DNA of 12,951 nt, from contig JAGVXW010000004.1 in the NCBI GenBank assembly GCA_018303575.1, forward strand, positions 3,561 to 16,511. The letters are read 5' to 3'. The notes beneath the pieces are model-generated. The model saw only the letters and a list, made by a program, of their open reading frames with translations, was not told the DNA's origin and ran no database searches. This document shows, piece by piece, positions 7,521 to 12,880 of this stretch (positions are counted from its first letter, which is position 1; each line of letters starts with the position of its first letter). The DNA is from Candidatus Woesearchaeota archaeon. GTDB taxonomy: Archaea > Nanobdellota > Nanobdellia > Woesearchaeales > WJIZ01. The position numbers and the translations under genes were made by a program.

Positions 7521-7565
7521 CCACGAGCCTTTTCGAAATGCTCGCGAAAGAGGACGGCTAAAGCC

Positions 7566-7645
7566 GCCCGGACAGTCTGGCTTTATGCCGGACAATTTTG
7601 GTGCAGCTTTTTGACGAAGTCAAAAAGATGCGGGGAACAGGATTC
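7566..7645. repeat. Tandem copy B, including the tRNA-Leu 3' end
   Basis: Partner of copy A. It spans the sequence downstream of the tRNA, a 9-bp hairpin (7607-7627) and the last 17 nt of the tRNA gene. Confidence 0.7.
7607..7627 (-). terminator. Hairpin just downstream of tRNA-Leu, possible terminator
   Basis: Perfect inverted repeat of 9 bp with a 3-nt loop: CTTTTTGAC, GAA, GTCAAAAAG. Read on the minus strand the tRNA is followed immediately by TCTTTTTGAC, an archaeal-style T-run terminator inside the stem. Copy A has an analogous hairpin (7482-7488 with 7494-7500). One G-C pair here corresponds to a T-A pair there. Confidence 0.5.
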
Positions 7646-7712
7646 GAACCTGCGAAGGCACTAAGCCAATGGGTCCTAGGCCCATCCCGTTAGACCGCTC
7701 CGGCATCCCCGC
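7629..7712 (-). tRNA. tRNA-Leu (anticodon UAG)
   Basis: 84 nt, read on the minus strand. The acceptor stem GCGGGGA pairs with TCCCCGC, discriminator A (7629), and no CCA is encoded. The D-stem is CCG/CGG; the anticodon stem ATGGG/CCCAT encloses loop CCTAGGA; the variable arm has a GGC/GCC stem, as expected for class II leucine tRNA; the T-arm is GCAGG-TTCGAAT-CCTGT. The anticodon TAG reads CUN leucine codons. Position 33, almost always U, is C here. There is no intron. It is followed by a T-run and preceded by a TATA box 26 nt upstream. Confidence 0.92.
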
Positions 7713-7737
7713 ATCATCGGTAAGGGCCTTCGCTGCC

Positions 7738-7745
7738 TATAAAAA
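7738..7745 (-). promoter_or_regulatory. TATA box of tRNA-Leu
   Basis: TTTTTATA on the minus strand, 26 nt before the tRNA 5' end at 7712. The IS66 target duplication begins only 6 bp further upstream (7752), so the element changed the sequence just behind the BRE region. Confidence 0.6.
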
Positions 7746-7751
7746 GATATA

Positions 7752-7759
7752 GCTTTCCG
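7752..7759. repeat. Left target-site duplication of the IS66 element
   Basis: GCTTTCCG, identical to 9311-9318 on the other side of the element. Confidence 0.9.
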
Positions 7760-7771
7760 GTAATTGGTTAG
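7760..7771 (+). repeat. Left terminal inverted repeat of the IS66 element
   Basis: GTAATTGGTTAG. It contains the transposase stop codon (TAA on the minus strand at 7768-7770). Confidence 0.9.
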
Positions 7772-9084
7772 GCTCTTGAAGCGAGAATGTGATACATTTC
7801 TTCAAGCGGGCTCTTTCCTTGGAGCTTGATGGTCTCTATGATGCTGAGGAGTGTTTCGAGGATTCGCGCCCCTTTCTCGCTTCTGCTGCCGTTGCTTATC
7901 TTGCGGATGATGACCGCTTTGCGGATGGCACGTTCCGTGCCATTGTTCGTTGATGGCACTGCCGGATTCGTGACAAAGTGGAAGAGATCGCTGCGGTGCT
8001 TTTTGCAAATGCTGTTCCTGAATGTTCGGATGCTTTTGTGCTCAAAGTGCAGCTTGCCTAGCTCGCCGATGCGCGCCAATAATTTCTGTACGTCGCGCTC
8101 GCTCGCGTTCGGAGCCAAGATTTTGGCCTTGTGATAAATGCTTTTCAGCCGGCGGTGCACGGTTCTGGCTTCGTCATAGTTCTTGGCAAGTCGTTTTGAG
8201 TCGCGCAGGATGTGTGCCCAGCAGGTTTGCTGGGCGCATCCGTTCTCTTCAGCAAGGTGGTTGTAGGTGGGAAGTCGGTCTGTGACGATAATCTTTCCTT
8301 TTTGGTCTTGAAGCGCTGGCTGGATAACCTTATAGCTTCTTCGACGATGGATCTTGTACCATGCGACCTCATTGTTAACCAGAGCCCAGAGCCAGTGATT
8401 CTTACCGTCGAGGCGCCACCCTGTTTCGTCCGCGCCTTTGACTGCTGCGTCACGAATCTTGTGCTCGATTTCTGCGTAGTGCGGGCCGAAGGCCCGCCGC
8501 AGTTGGTCAAGAACACCAACGATCTCTGCTTGGCTGATGAAGAATGCGTGCTGCGCCTTCAATAACTGGATGATTTTCTGCTCGGGAAGTGCCAACCCTA
8601 TCTTGAGGTAAGCGATAAGAATCATAACCCGCAATCCTAAGCGCGCTCCGGGGAGTGCGTCAGGCACTTCCGGCTCGACAAGCTTGTCGCATTGAGCGCA
8701 GTACCTGCGCTCAATAAGGTATTTGGTGACGACAGGCTGCGGCACAGGCGGCAAGTCCTCGACGATGCGCTCGCGCATGCCCTGAACCCCACTGAGTTCA
8801 CCGCCACAACACGGACACTGCGCGATGCGCAGTGGTATGACAAAGTCTATCCGCTCAGGAATCTTTCGCCAATACCCTTTGTGGCCTACAGGCGCGCCGA
8901 GCTTCCTGCGCGCCTTATGTGAGACGTCTTCCTTCACAAATGTGGGAGTTCCTTTGCTGATGAGCGCGCACTCCTTCTTATGCTCTTCAAACTCTTCCTC
9001 GACTTCCTTGAGCCTCTTCTTCAAGCGCAAGTTTTCTTCTTCCAGCTCGCGAATCCTGTCCTGCTCAGCCGACGACAATAACAA
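7768..9084 (-). CDS. IS66-family transposase (TnpC-like)
   Basis: 438 residues. Order: coiled coil at about 8-39 (RIRELEEENLRLKKRLKEVE), a zinc-binding pair C90/C93 (CPCCGG) with C129/C132 (CAQC), then the IS66 catalytic core with D219 (KGADETGWR), D269 (IIVTDRLPTY) and E384 (NNGTERAIRK), the expected DDE triad. CWAHILRD at 288-295 is also typical. It is shorter than many bacterial TnpC proteins but has all expected parts. The reading frame opens right after a TGA at 9087-9085 and has no ATG near its N-terminus. TTG at 9084 or 9078 must be the start unless it is expressed by frameshift from the DUF2080-like gene, which it overlaps by 20 (or 14) bp. Translational coupling to that gene is likely. 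Confidence 0.93.
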   Translation of the reverse strand: MLLSSAEQDRIRELEEENLRLKKRLKEVEEEFEEHKKECALISKGTPTFVKEDVSHKARRKLGAPVGHKGYWRKIPERIDFVIPLRIAQCPCCGGELSGVQGMRERIVEDLPPVPQPVVTKYLIERRYCAQCDKLVEPEVPDALPGARLGLRVMILIAYLKIGLALPEQKIIQLLKAQHAFFISQAEIVGVLDQLRRAFGPHYAEIEHKIRDAAVKGADETGWRLDGKNHWLWALVNNEVAWYKIHRRRSYKVIQPALQDQKGKIIVTDRLPTYNHLAEENGCAQQTCWAHILRDSKRLAKNYDEARTVHRRLKSIYHKAKILAPNASERDVQKLLARIGELGKLHFEHKSIRTFRNSICKKHRSDLFHFVTNPAVPSTNNGTERAIRKAVIIRKISNGSRSEKGARILETLLSIIETIKLQGKSPLEEMYHILASRA

Positions 9085-9220
9085 TCACCCTTTTTCCCAG
9101 ATGCTCCTTCGGAGCATCGATTTTTGCCCCGTTGCCGAAGCGAGTTATTTTTTTCTCGAAGTATGCCTCTATGTTGCTCACCGTAATTTCGTTGGAGATT
9201 GTCGTTCTTATCGTTCTCAT
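9065..9220 (-). CDS. DUF2080-like transposon-associated small protein
   Basis: 51 residues from ATG 9220. The pattern EKKITRFGNGAKIDAPKEHL followed by GKRVIVIVV resembles the short archaeal transposon-encoded proteins of DUF2080, which have an AbrB/SpoVT-like swapped-hairpin look (a G-N/S-G-A-K/R-I-x-x-P core). It lies inside the IS66 element, directly upstream of and overlapping the transposase, so it probably belongs to transposition or to control of the element. An upstream in-frame start at 9283 would precede the TATA box and is rejected. The assignment is from memory of the family pattern. Confidence 0.72.
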   Translation of the reverse strand: MRTIRTTISNEITVSNIEAYFEKKITRFGNGAKIDAPKEHLGKRVIVIVVG

Positions 9221-9247
9221 CTTAGTATATCCTAAGTATATACTAAG
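9221..9247 (-). promoter_or_regulatory. Operator-like inverted repeat at the IS66 promoter
   Basis: CTTAGTATA (9221-9229) and TATACTAAG (9239-9247) form a perfect 9-bp inverted repeat with a 9-nt spacer that contains a third CTAAG half-site (9232-9236). It fills the space between the TATA box and the start codon at 9220, where the transcription start should fall. A repressor bound here would block initiation; the AbrB-like protein encoded just downstream is the natural candidate. Confidence 0.55.
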
Positions 9248-9255
9248 TTTAAATA
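9248..9255 (-). promoter_or_regulatory. TATA box of the IS66 genes
   Basis: TATTTAAA on the minus strand, 28 nt before ATG 9220, abutting the inverted repeat at 9221-9247. Confidence 0.55.
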
Positions 9256-9298
9256 CTTTTTGGTTACAGAGAACATAGACCAAAAGAAGTTCAGACGG

Positions 9299-9310
9299 CT
9301 AACCAATTAC
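9299..9310 (-). repeat. Right terminal inverted repeat of the IS66 element
   Basis: CTAACCAATTAC, exact reverse complement of 7760-7771. Confidence 0.9.
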
Positions 9311-9318
9311 GCTTTCCG
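9311..9318. repeat. Right target-site duplication of the IS66 element
   Basis: GCTTTCCG, identical to 7752-7759. Confidence 0.9.
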
Positions 9319-9357
9319 AAATGTCTGAGCTTTCTCCATTGATGCCAGTATCACAAG

Positions 9358-9367
9358 CTATAAATAT
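9358..9367 (+). promoter_or_regulatory. TATA box of the Cys-repeat lipoprotein
   Basis: CTATAAATAT, core TATAAATA at 9359-9366, 23 nt before ATG 9389. The IS66 end is 48 bp upstream, so the promoter itself was left intact. Confidence 0.6.
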
Positions 9368-9388
9368 CCCTTCCGGCCCCTGCGGCGC

Positions 9389-10045
9389 ATGAAAGCACGA
9401 TGGATTCTGCTCATCGGGTTGCTCGGAGTCATCTTCCTGGCCGCCTGCACAAAAACGCAGTCGGACTGCACGGACGATTCCTGCTTCTTTGAGGAGGCGG
9501 TCGCAAAGAGCGACGTCTCGCTGTGCAGGAGCATCGTCAACCCCACAATTGAGAAAGGGTGCAGGGTCGAAATCGCCATCGATACAGAGGATGTGCGCAC
9601 CTGCAGGAGTCTTGACAGCGGCTATTGCGTCGACGCGATCGCCGAGCTCACCCGGGACACGGAGCTGTGCGCCACGATCGAGGACGCGGGATGGAAGGAC
9701 ACCTGCTTCGGCAACCTCGCGGCCAACCTGAGCGACAGCAACCTGTGCAGGAGAATCAGCTCTGACTCCAGCCGCGACGGCTGCTTCGGAACTTTGGCGA
9801 AACAGCAGAATGACGCCAGCTTGTGCTATCCCATCATCGATATGGCAAGGCGCGATACCTGCATCATCCGTAGGGCGGTTCAGCAGAACGACTCCAATCT
9901 GTGCTTTGACATCACCGATGAGGTCTTCCGCGCGAACTGCTACTACCAGATCGCTGTCCACACCGGCAAGCCAAGCATCTGCAACAGCATCACGATCACC
10001 TATATCCGTGAGCAGTGCCTTTTGCGCTTGAATGAAACGTCTTAA
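9389..10045 (+). CDS. Lipoprotein with seven 26-residue Cys-pair repeats
   Basis: 218 residues. MKARWILLIGLLGVIFLAAC is a signal sequence ending in a lipobox-like LAAC, so Cys20 is the probable lipid-anchor site. Apart from a short C27/C32 segment, the rest is a tandem repeat: cysteine pairs at 46/58, 72/80, 94/106, 120/132, 146/158, 172/184 and 198/210. The period is 26 residues, except for one 22-residue unit (72-93). The consensus is roughly xxLCxxIxD, four residues, DxCxxxxAxxxxD. Each unit probably forms a helical hairpin closed by one disulfide, giving an elongated solenoid outside the cell. I do not recognise a named family; a binding or scaffold role is only a guess. The gene has its own promoter, next to the IS66 insertion. 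The 98 bp after the stop hold nothing recognisable. Confidence 0.85.
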   Translation: MKARWILLIGLLGVIFLAACTKTQSDCTDDSCFFEEAVAKSDVSLCRSIVNPTIEKGCRVEIAIDTEDVRTCRSLDSGYCVDAIAELTRDTELCATIEDAGWKDTCFGNLAANLSDSNLCRRISSDSSRDGCFGTLAKQQNDASLCYPIIDMARRDTCIIRRAVQQNDSNLCFDITDEVFRANCYYQIAVHTGKPSICNSITITYIREQCLLRLNETS

Positions 10046-10143
10046 TCCTTGAAGAGTTCTTCCCCCAAGAGGAATTCTGTATATCCTCAAAATTCCCTGA
10101 ACACCAAATAGAATTCAAAAGGATACGTCGACCAGAATATGAA

Positions 10144-10317
10144 TTATCTCTTGCCGACTTTCTTCCACTTGTACGTGCGCATCCTTGCCGAGGCGCCATA
10201 GCCGCACTTGGAGCACTTCTTCTTCCTGACGTGGAAGCTCCGCCTGCCGCAGCGCCGGCAGAACACCATGTTCCGCTTGCCGGACTTCTCTCCCTTAGAA
10301 GCTGTGCCCTTTGTCAT
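10144..10317 (-). CDS. rpl37e: Large-subunit ribosomal protein eL37 (L37e)
   Basis: 57 residues, starting MTKGTASKGEKSGKRNMVFC. The four-cysteine zinc ribbon is C20-x2-C23 and C35-x2-C38 (FCRRCGRRSFH, KKCSKCGYG), followed by the basic tail ARMRTYKWKKVGKR that binds 23S rRNA. Length and order match archaeal eL37. It follows the LSm gene with only one base between the LSm stop and its ATG, and a GGAG motif (10322-10325) within the end of the LSm gene serves as Shine-Dalgarno. As the second gene of an operon it is the only gene here with a clear ribosome-binding site. Confidence 0.95.
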   Translation of the reverse strand: MTKGTASKGEKSGKRNMVFCRRCGRRSFHVRKKKCSKCGYGASARMRTYKWKKVGKR

Positions 10318-10318
10318 C

Positions 10319-10546
10319 TTACTCCGGAGAAATGAACATGATCGTGTCGCCGCGGATGAACACGGTGCCGAGCTTCCTCTTCATCTCGCCGTCCACGCGC
10401 TCCTCGGCACCGTTGAGGACAACGTTGATGTGGATGTCAAAGGCCTCGAGGCTGCCGACATACTGCCTGCCGTTCTTCTGCTCGACGATGACCCTCTTTC
10501 CCCTCGACCTGTTCAAGGCGTCCAATGGCCTGGATGCTTCCATCAT
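10319..10546 (-). CDS. Sm-like archaeal RNA-binding protein (LSm/SmAP)
   Basis: 75 residues from the first of two adjacent ATGs (10546; the second at 10543 gives 74). Sm1 motif: VGSLEAFDIHINVVL, with D37, H39 and N41 of the RNA-binding loop. Sm2 motif: GTVFIRGDTIMFI, with the IRGD signature. Such proteins form heptameric rings that bind U-rich RNA. A longer frame continues upstream, but the TATA box at 10571-10578 is 25 nt from ATG 10546, which fixes the start. It is co-transcribed with eL37; the LSm-L37e pair is a known archaeal arrangement. Confidence 0.95.
   Translation of the reverse strand: MMEASRPLDALNRSRGKRVIVEQKNGRQYVGSLEAFDIHINVVLNGAEERVDGEMKRKLGTVFIRGDTIMFISPE
10322..10325 (-). promoter_or_regulatory. 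Shine-Dalgarno of eL37
   Basis: GGAG on the minus strand, 4 nt before ATG 10317, inside the last codons of the LSm gene. It supports reinitiation on a two-gene mRNA. Confidence 0.6.
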
Positions 10547-10570
10547 GGTGGTTCTCGGAACGCCGGGCGC

Positions 10571-10578
10571 TTTATAAA
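10571..10578 (-). promoter_or_regulatory. TATA box of the LSm-eL37 operon
   Basis: TTTATAAA, 25 nt before ATG 10546. It is divergent from the chorismate mutase promoter at 10622-10630. Confidence 0.65.
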
Positions 10579-10621
10579 TCTTTTCCCGGCTTGCCGCGCT
10601 CTGCTTTTTCCCGCCATAATG

Positions 10622-10630
10622 TTTATATAG
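10622..10630 (+). promoter_or_regulatory. TATA box of the chorismate mutase gene
   Basis: TTTATATAG, 25 nt before ATG 10655; leaderless transcript expected. Confidence 0.65.
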
Positions 10631-10654
10631 TCTCTGCCTTCCGGTTTTTCCGGG

Positions 10655-10936
10655 ATGGACGGGCTGGAAAAACTCCGACGGCAGATTGACCGCATCGACC
10701 AAGTCATAGTCACCGCGCTCGGCGAGCGCATGGAGCTGATGGAGCCGATCGCGAAAGTCAAGAAGGAGGAAGGCATCCCTGTTTTCGCCGAGAAGCGCGA
10801 CCGCGATATTCTGAGACGAGCCAAGGACATCGCGAAGGAGTACCGGCTCGACCAGCGCTTTGTCCAGAATATCTACAAGTTAATATTTGAGGAAGCCAAG
10901 CGCTTGCAGCAGAAGCATCTCGAGGAGATGGATTAG
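10655..10936 (+). CDS. aroQ: AroQ-class chorismate mutase, stand-alone
   Basis: 93 residues, the usual length of a free AroQ domain: three helices with no fused prephenate dehydratase or dehydrogenase. It converts chorismate to prephenate for Phe/Tyr synthesis. Against the E. coli P-protein mutase domain, aligned by eye, the active-site residues map as R11 to R8, R28 to R25, K39 to K36, R51 to R48 and Q88 to Q85. E. coli D48 corresponds to Ala45 and E52 to Asp49. The gene has its own promoter and no other aromatic-pathway gene lies in the window. It converges with Cbf5; the two stops share the 4 bp TTAG. Confidence 0.9.
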   Translation: MDGLEKLRRQIDRIDQVIVTALGERMELMEPIAKVKKEEGIPVFAEKRDRDILRRAKDIAKEYRLDQRFVQNIYKLIFEEAKRLQQKHLEEMD

Positions 10937-11910
10937 ATTCTATATGCGTTCTCAGGCATGAACACCTTGTCGACGCGCACGGCAATTCCCTTCTCCTGGT
11001 CGGCGATGGCGACGGAAGTCAGCTGCGCTTCGCCGATGGCTATCAATTCATCCTTCAGCGTCATCACCGCTACCAGAGTTCCGGGGTTCAGATTATTGTG
11101 AAGCTTCGAGACTCCCGGCACTGCCAAGTTCCTTCCGTGGCAGAGCGCCTGCACGGCCGAATCGTGCGCCCACACTTTCGGGAGATGGCTCACTGCCGTT
11201 TCCATCGGCTGAATGGCCGAACGCAATAGTTTCTCATTTTTTTCCTCTGTGTAATAATGCATCGCGTCAGCGAGATCCTGGAGAGTCACGAGCGTGGATT
11301 CGCCGAAGCCAGCCGCCTTTGTCCTTCTCAACTCGGACATGTGCGCGCCGGTGCCCAGGGCCTTTCCCATGTCAGAGCATAATTTCCGGATATAGGTTCC
11401 AGCCTGGCAGCCAACCCTGAAGAGCACGTCTTTTCCGTCGATTTCCAAAATCTCTTGGTAATAGACTTCCCGCTCCCGTTCTTCTCTCTTCACGGCGCTC
11501 TTGATCGGCGGCAGCTGCATGATCTTTCCTGTGAACTGCTCAAAGACTTTCCTGATTTTCTTTTCCTCGACATCCTTGTGGATGTGCATGATGCAGACGT
11601 ATTCTTTTCCGGCAGGAAGGAGCGCCTGGACTATCCTCGTCGCTCGCTGCAACGCAATTGGCAGAACCCCGGTGACATTCGGGTCGAGCGTTCCCGCATG
11701 GCCGGATTTCCCGATGCCGAGAATCCTTTGCACGTAGTCGCTCACCTGGTGCGAGGTCGGGCCGGCGGGCTTGTCGATGTTTACTACGCCATATTCGATG
11801 AGTTCTGGAACCGGACGCTCCCCGGGCCACCTTCCCATCGTTGGATCGGTCTCCGACTCCTCTTTCAAGATGACGTCGCGCGCGACGGATTCGAAGGGGA
11901 GCTTGCCCAT
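10933..11910 (-). CDS. cbf5: Cbf5/dyskerin-type tRNA/rRNA pseudouridine synthase
   Basis: 325 residues. The catalytic TruB-like core has GVVNIDKPAGPTSHQV (motif I) and GHAGTLDPNVTGVLP (motif II) with catalytic Asp76. YIRKLCSDMGKALGTGAHM at 173-191 is another conserved core segment. A C-terminal PUA domain (about 246-321) begins at KVWAHDSAVQALCHGRNLAV. The N-terminal extension (1-38) and PUA domain make this the archaeal Cbf5 form that works with Nop10, Gar1 and L7Ae in H/ACA RNPs and can modify tRNA U55 without guide RNA. Those partners are not in the window. ATG 11910 is 23 nt after a TATA-like box in the 38-bp gap behind the receiver-domain gene. Confidence 0.95.
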   Translation of the reverse strand: MGKLPFESVARDVILKEESETDPTMGRWPGERPVPELIEYGVVNIDKPAGPTSHQVSDYVQRILGIGKSGHAGTLDPNVTGVLPIALQRATRIVQALLPAGKEYVCIMHIHKDVEEKKIRKVFEQFTGKIMQLPPIKSAVKREEREREVYYQEILEIDGKDVLFRVGCQAGTYIRKLCSDMGKALGTGAHMSELRRTKAAGFGESTLVTLQDLADAMHYYTEEKNEKLLRSAIQPMETAVSHLPKVWAHDSAVQALCHGRNLAVPGVSKLHNNLNPGTLVAVMTLKDELIAIGEAQLTSVAIADQEKGIAVRVDKVFMPENAYRI

Positions 11911-11932
11911 AGACTAAAAGAAGAATAGGGAG

Positions 11933-11940
11933 TTAATAAA
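11933..11940 (-). promoter_or_regulatory. TATA-like box of cbf5
   Basis: TTTATTAA on the minus strand, 23 nt before ATG 11910, so cbf5 probably has its own promoter despite the same-strand gene just upstream. Confidence 0.5.
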
Positions 11941-11948
11941 GATGCTTT

Positions 11949-12851
11949 TTACTTGCGGGGAGCTTGCGCGGCGTAGAGCAGAGAATCCAGATTCTTAGTA
12001 AATTCGTTGATGTCGACAGGCTTTCGCACTCCAACGATATTGGCCTGGGGAGCATGCTCTCCGATGTGCAGGAGGGCCTGACGCAGCGATGCGCCGCTCA
12101 TGACGAGCGCGTTCACCGGGCCGTGTGTTTGATAAGCCGCGACAACGAGATCTTGCCCCAGGGCCCCGCCCCAAAGGTTATTATCGGTGACGATCGCCGT
12201 GAATCTTCGCCCCCTGGCAAGAGCGGCTGCTTGATCATAATTCTGGGCAACAACCAGTTCAGCGCCAGGCAGATGCGCACCCATGACAGTCTCAAAGAGG
12301 CTTCTCACTCCGGGCTCATCTTCCACATACAGGATCGAAACACGCTCTGGCTCAGCGCAAATTGCTGGGACAACCGGCTGTTCTACTGGCGCATTAAGGC
12401 ACAGCCGGGTCCTGAGCGCATCCCGCAGTTCTCTGAGATCTCCTGTAAGAACATAGGTGATGGGAATCTCTTTTTCTCGAAGACTCTTGTTTTGCTCGCT
12501 TGCCCTGCGGCTGTCTCCGGAATATTGAACAAGCGTTGGGAAGGGTGCCTTGGCATCAGCGGCCCTCTGGTGGGCAGTCTCGAAGGTATGCTGGCTATAC
12601 GGAAGCAAAGCTCCGCTATCTGGACTTTTGAAGAGCAATCCCGATACAATGAGATCATAGAGATAAGGCGCATCCGCGCGCATATGCCTATGCAATTCAG
12701 CGAGCGTAGACGCCTTGTCCACTTCAGCATATGGATGCTCCTGCGCAAGGACTCTCGCAACAAGATCAACGAGGACAGGTTTCCTGTGCGCGACAAGCAC
12801 GCGCCTTACGGGCGCGTTGCCCATAGGGTCATCAAGACTCGGTTCTGACAT
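11949..12851 (-). CDS. Two-receiver-domain protein, first receiver degenerate
   Basis: 300 residues. Residues about 14-152 look like a response-regulator receiver domain that has lost its phosphorylation site: RRVLVAHRKPVLVDLVARVL at the start, but YDLIVSGLL where the acceptor Asp should be (Ser70 in its place). Residues 170-296 form an intact receiver: E177-D178-E179 acidic cluster in ILYVEDEPG, D223 phosphoacceptor in AIVTDNNLWGG, S252 in ALVMSGAS, K277 in GVRKPVD. There is no DNA-binding or enzymatic output domain, so it would act by protein contacts. The cognate kinase is not in the window. ATG 12851 lies about 21 nt after a TATA-like sequence. The end is separated by 38 bp from cbf5. Confidence 0.85.
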   Translation of the reverse strand: MSEPSLDDPMGNAPVRRVLVAHRKPVLVDLVARVLAQEHPYAEVDKASTLAELHRHMRADAPYLYDLIVSGLLFKSPDSGALLPYSQHTFETAHQRAADAKAPFPTLVQYSGDSRRASEQNKSLREKEIPITYVLTGDLRELRDALRTRLCLNAPVEQPVVPAICAEPERVSILYVEDEPGVRSLFETVMGAHLPGAELVVAQNYDQAAALARGRRFTAIVTDNNLWGGALGQDLVVAAYQTHGPVNALVMSGASLRQALLHIGEHAPQANIVGVRKPVDINEFTKNLDSLLYAAQAPRK

Positions 12852-12871
12852 ACCATCAACGAAGCTTCTCT

Positions 12872-12880
12872 TATTTATAA
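12872..12880 (-). promoter_or_regulatory. TATA box of the two-receiver gene
   Basis: TTATAAATA on the minus strand, edge 21 nt before ATG 12851. A second TATA-like site, TATAAAG at 12901-12907 on the plus strand, may serve a gene beyond the right edge; no start codon for it is seen in the window. Confidence 0.45.

Larger units (their letters stand above)
7760..9310 (-). mobile_element. Complete IS66-family insertion sequence, 1551 bp
   Basis: The ends are perfect 12-bp inverted repeats, GTAATTGGTTAG (7760-7771) and CTAACCAATTAC (9299-9310); a further TGAA match follows after five mostly mismatched bases. Starting with GTAA is typical of IS66 ends. The element is flanked by an exact 8-bp duplication, GCTTTCCG, at 7752-7759 and 9311-9318, the length known for IS66. 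It carries a DUF2080-like gene and a TnpC-like transposase, both on the minus strand; bacterial tnpA and tnpB are absent. The transposase stop codon lies inside the left repeat. The intact ends, target duplication and open frames point to a recent, possibly active copy. It sits between tRNA-Leu and the repeat lipoprotein gene. Confidence 0.93.

Noticed and set aside
7358..7561. 67-residue plus-strand frame crossing the radical SAM stop
   Set aside because: It starts inside the radical SAM gene, has no promoter at a fitting distance and runs through the tRNA-derived repeat, so chance is the better explanation.
9389..10045. Possible CRISPR-like or minisatellite DNA repeat
   Set aside because: The 78-bp periodicity exists at protein level only. 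The DNA units are strongly diverged, so it is a coding repeat and not a DNA array.
10547..10702. N-terminal extension of the LSm frame
   Set aside because: It runs through the LSm TATA box and into the promoter and coding start of chorismate mutase; LSm proteins start near the MEASRP segment.
11964..12848. 294-residue plus-strand open frame
   Set aside because: It mirrors the two-receiver gene. The minus-strand product has the full set of receiver residues; the plus-strand product shows no recognisable motif.
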